Assembly (NCBI RefSeq): GCF_041435055.1
Contig: NZ_CP108002.1
Span: 7,440,001 to 7,504,000, forward strand
Direction of reading: 5' to 3'
Length of the DNA stretch: 64,000 nt
Origin: Streptomyces sp. NBC_00341
Lineage (GTDB): Bacteria; Actinomycetota; Actinomycetes; Streptomycetales; Streptomycetaceae
How positions within the stretch are numbered: position 1 is the first letter of the stretch; every line of letters begins with the position of its first letter. This document shows, one piece after another, positions 62,741-64,000 of this stretch. A program made the translations under genes and the position numbers. The notes below the pieces were generated by a model, which searched no databases, had not been told where the DNA came from, and was given only the letters and a program-made list of their open reading frames with translations.

Positions 62741-63652
62741 CGGGAGGATCGTCGTCCCGGGGCTCCGCTCGTCGAGTACGCCGCGCAGCACGGCGTGCGG
62801 GACCCGGCCATCCAGCACCTGCGCCCGCCCCACCCCGGCCCGGACCGCCCGCAGGCAGCCCTCCATCTTCGGGAGCATCCCGCTCGCCAGCCCCGGAAGC
62901 AGCCCGGCCAGCTCGGCAGCCGTCAGGCGCTCGATGACCTCCGTGCTGCGCGGCCAGTCCCCGTACAGCCCTTCGACATCGGTCAGCATCACCAGCCGCT
63001 CGGCGCCGAGGGCGACCGCGAGGGCCGAGGCCGCGAGATCGGCGTTGACGTTGTAGACCTCCCCCTCCGTGCCGCGCGCGAGGGGTGACACCACCGGGAT
63101 GCGGCCCAGCTCCAGCAGTGAACGGACGGTGTCCGGGGCCACGTTCACGATGTCGCCGACCAGGCCGATGTCCACGGGCGCCCCGTTCACCCGGCCGGAC
63201 CGGCGCACGGCCGTCATGGTGTGGGCGTCCTCGCCCGACAGCCCCACGGCGAACGGGCCGTGTGCGTTGATCGCGCCGACCAGTTCCCGCTGGACCCGAC
63301 CGGTGAGCACCATCCGCACCACGTCGAGGGTCTCCTCCGTGGTCACCCGCAGACCCGACTCGAAGCGGACCTCCAGGCCGAGGCGGTCGAGCATCGCGCT
63401 GATCTGCGGGCCACCGCCGTGGACCACCACCGGTAGCAGGCCGGAGTGCCACAGCTCCACGACATCGCGCGCGAACATCTCCTGGAGCGATCCGTCGACC
63501 ATGGCGTTGCCGCCGAACTTGACCACCACCACGCGGCCCCGGGTCTCCGTGGGCAGGGCCGGGCCGGACCGGGGCTCCGGCAGTGTCCGTCTCCTGTGCT
63601 GCGGTGACTGCTCATGGCTGCCGGCTCCGGCCGGCGCGACCCGTACGGTCAT
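62732..63652 (-). CDS. argB: Acetylglutamate kinase (ArgB-like)
   Basis: This 306-residue amino-acid kinase has [13 protein letters not shown] and [15 protein letters not shown] at the ATP/acetylglutamate sites, [47 protein letters not shown] and GGM-like [15 protein letters not shown]. It phosphorylates N-acetylglutamate on the way to ornithine and arginine. The N-terminal 35 residues are a variable extension. It lies in the same orientation as, and 31 bases after, an isochorismatase gene, not in an arg operon, so it is probably a second copy serving siderophore precursor supply. ATG 63652 follows a GGAAG site. Confidence 0.88.
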   Translation of the reverse strand: MTVRVAPAGAGSHEQSPQHRRRTLPEPRSGPALPTETRGRVVVVKFGGNAMVDGSLQEMFARDVVELWHSGLLPVVVHGGGPQISAMLDRLGLEVRFESGLRVTTEETLDVVRMVLTGRVQRELVGAINAHGPFAVGLSGEDAHTMTAVRRSGRVNGAPVDIGLVGDIVNVAPDTVRSLLELGRIPVVSPLARGTEGEVYNVNADLAASALAVALGAERLVMLTDVEGLYGDWPRSTEVIERLTAAELAGLLPGLASGMLPKMEGCLRAVRAGVGRAQVLDGRVPHAVLRGVLDERSPGTTILPDA

Positions 63653-63683
63653 CTTCTTCCGTCTCTCCTGAGGTGGGGCGCCG

Positions 63684-64000
63684 TCACACGTCGTGGTGGA
63701 CCCGGCCGAGCAGCAGATCGCGCAGCAGGCCGTCCGTCGTGCGGACGACCGCGCTGCGAGCCGCCCAGCGCAGCGCCATCGCGTGCTCCTCCGCGGTGAA
63801 GTCGGCCACGGCGTCGGCGACGACAAAGGGCTGGATGTCGTTCATGAAGGCGTCCGCGGCGGTCAGTAGCACTCCCAGGTGGGCGTGCACGCCGCACACG
63901 ATCAGCTGATCGCGCCCCGTCGAGCGCAGCAGCCGGCCGAGGTGGCTGTGCAGAAAGGCGTTGGGGCGCACATTGGGCAGCACGTGCTCGCCCGGCCGGG
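63684..64000 (-). CDS. Isochorismatase (EntB/DhbB-like), 5' end beyond window
   Basis: The frame is open to the right edge, so the N-terminal part is missing. The visible C-terminal 105 residues read [24 protein letters not shown], then [51 protein letters not shown]. This closely follows the isochorismatase domain of EntB/DhbB/PhzD, which cleaves isochorismate to 2,3-dihydro-2,3-dihydroxybenzoate. No aryl carrier domain follows the catalytic domain, unlike EntB. The usual Tyr before AH is His here (GVHAHLG). It suggests a 2,3-dihydroxybenzoate (catechol siderophore) operon starting outside the window. Confidence 0.82.
   Translation of the reverse strand, partial: RPGEHVLPNVRPNAFLHSHLGRLLRSTGRDQLIVCGVHAHLGVLLTAADAFMNDIQPFVVADAVADFTAEEHAMALRWAARSAVVRTTDGLLRDLLLGRVHHDV

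Noticed and set aside
1..64000. CRISPR arrays, tRNA or rRNA genes, insertion sequences, prophage genes
   Set aside because: I saw no regularly spaced repeats, no cloverleaf-type sequence, no ribosomal RNA segment and no transposase or integrase motifs.

Overview
The window is high-GC DNA (coding regions with strong third-position G/C) with Streptomyces-type gene content: a class III/IV lanthipeptide synthetase, an F420-type luciferase-like oxidoreductase, Tat-exported glycosidases, leaderless-looking promoters and IdeR/DmdR-type iron boxes. I read it as a Streptomyces or close-relative chromosome segment. Species cannot be told from the sequence alone.

Left part (1-18.4 kb): the N-terminal part of a LanKC/LanL lanthionine synthetase runs off the left edge. 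It is followed by a secreted gamma-glutamyltransferase, a secreted GH75 chitosanase with a CsnR-like operator palindrome, a divergent methionine aminopeptidase/XRE regulator pair, a PPOX-fold flavoprotein and an Ala/Pro-rich protein. Next is a pyrimidine/hydantoin degradation locus: a carbon-nitrogen hydrolase, a PLP aminotransferase, dihydropyrimidinase and an LLM oxidoreductase. Its two transcription units share one promoter-plus-palindrome arrangement. An ATP-grasp enzyme paired with a CocE/NonD hydrolase and a Na+/H+ antiporter close this part.

Middle (18.4-35 kb): mixed housekeeping and accessory genes. They include a PRC-barrel protein, two secreted proteins, an amidase, an AhpD-like protein, a NarL-type two-component system, a lipoate ligase with swapped domain order, an SDR/TetR pair with two operators, two gene remnants (one with a visible one-base frameshift), and a divergent pair of secreted glycosidases (GH97 and a six-hairpin type) separated by palindromes that look like sugar-repressor sites.

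Right part (35-64 kb): an iron-regulated hydroxamate siderophore locus. It holds a formyltransferase, an ornithine N-hydroxylase, a siderophore-binding lipoprotein, a 4770-residue NRPS arranged C-A-T x4 then C, an MbtH protein, a Tat-exported esterase, a heterodimeric ABC exporter, two FecCD permeases and an ATPase. Pocket residues predict an acyl-hydroxyornithine-like residue, Ser, hydroxyornithine and a second acyl-hydroxyornithine-like residue. With the formyltransferase, the starter-like first C domain and the terminal C domain without a thioesterase, this points to a foroxymithine-like (erythrochelin-related) tetrapeptide ending in a diketopiperazine. Five iron boxes mark the promoters. 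One lies before an ArgA-like acetyltransferase. Convergent to it is an argB homologue that is co-oriented with an EntB/DhbB-like isochorismatase running off the right edge, so ornithine/arginine supply and a possible catechol siderophore locus adjoin the hydroxamate cluster.
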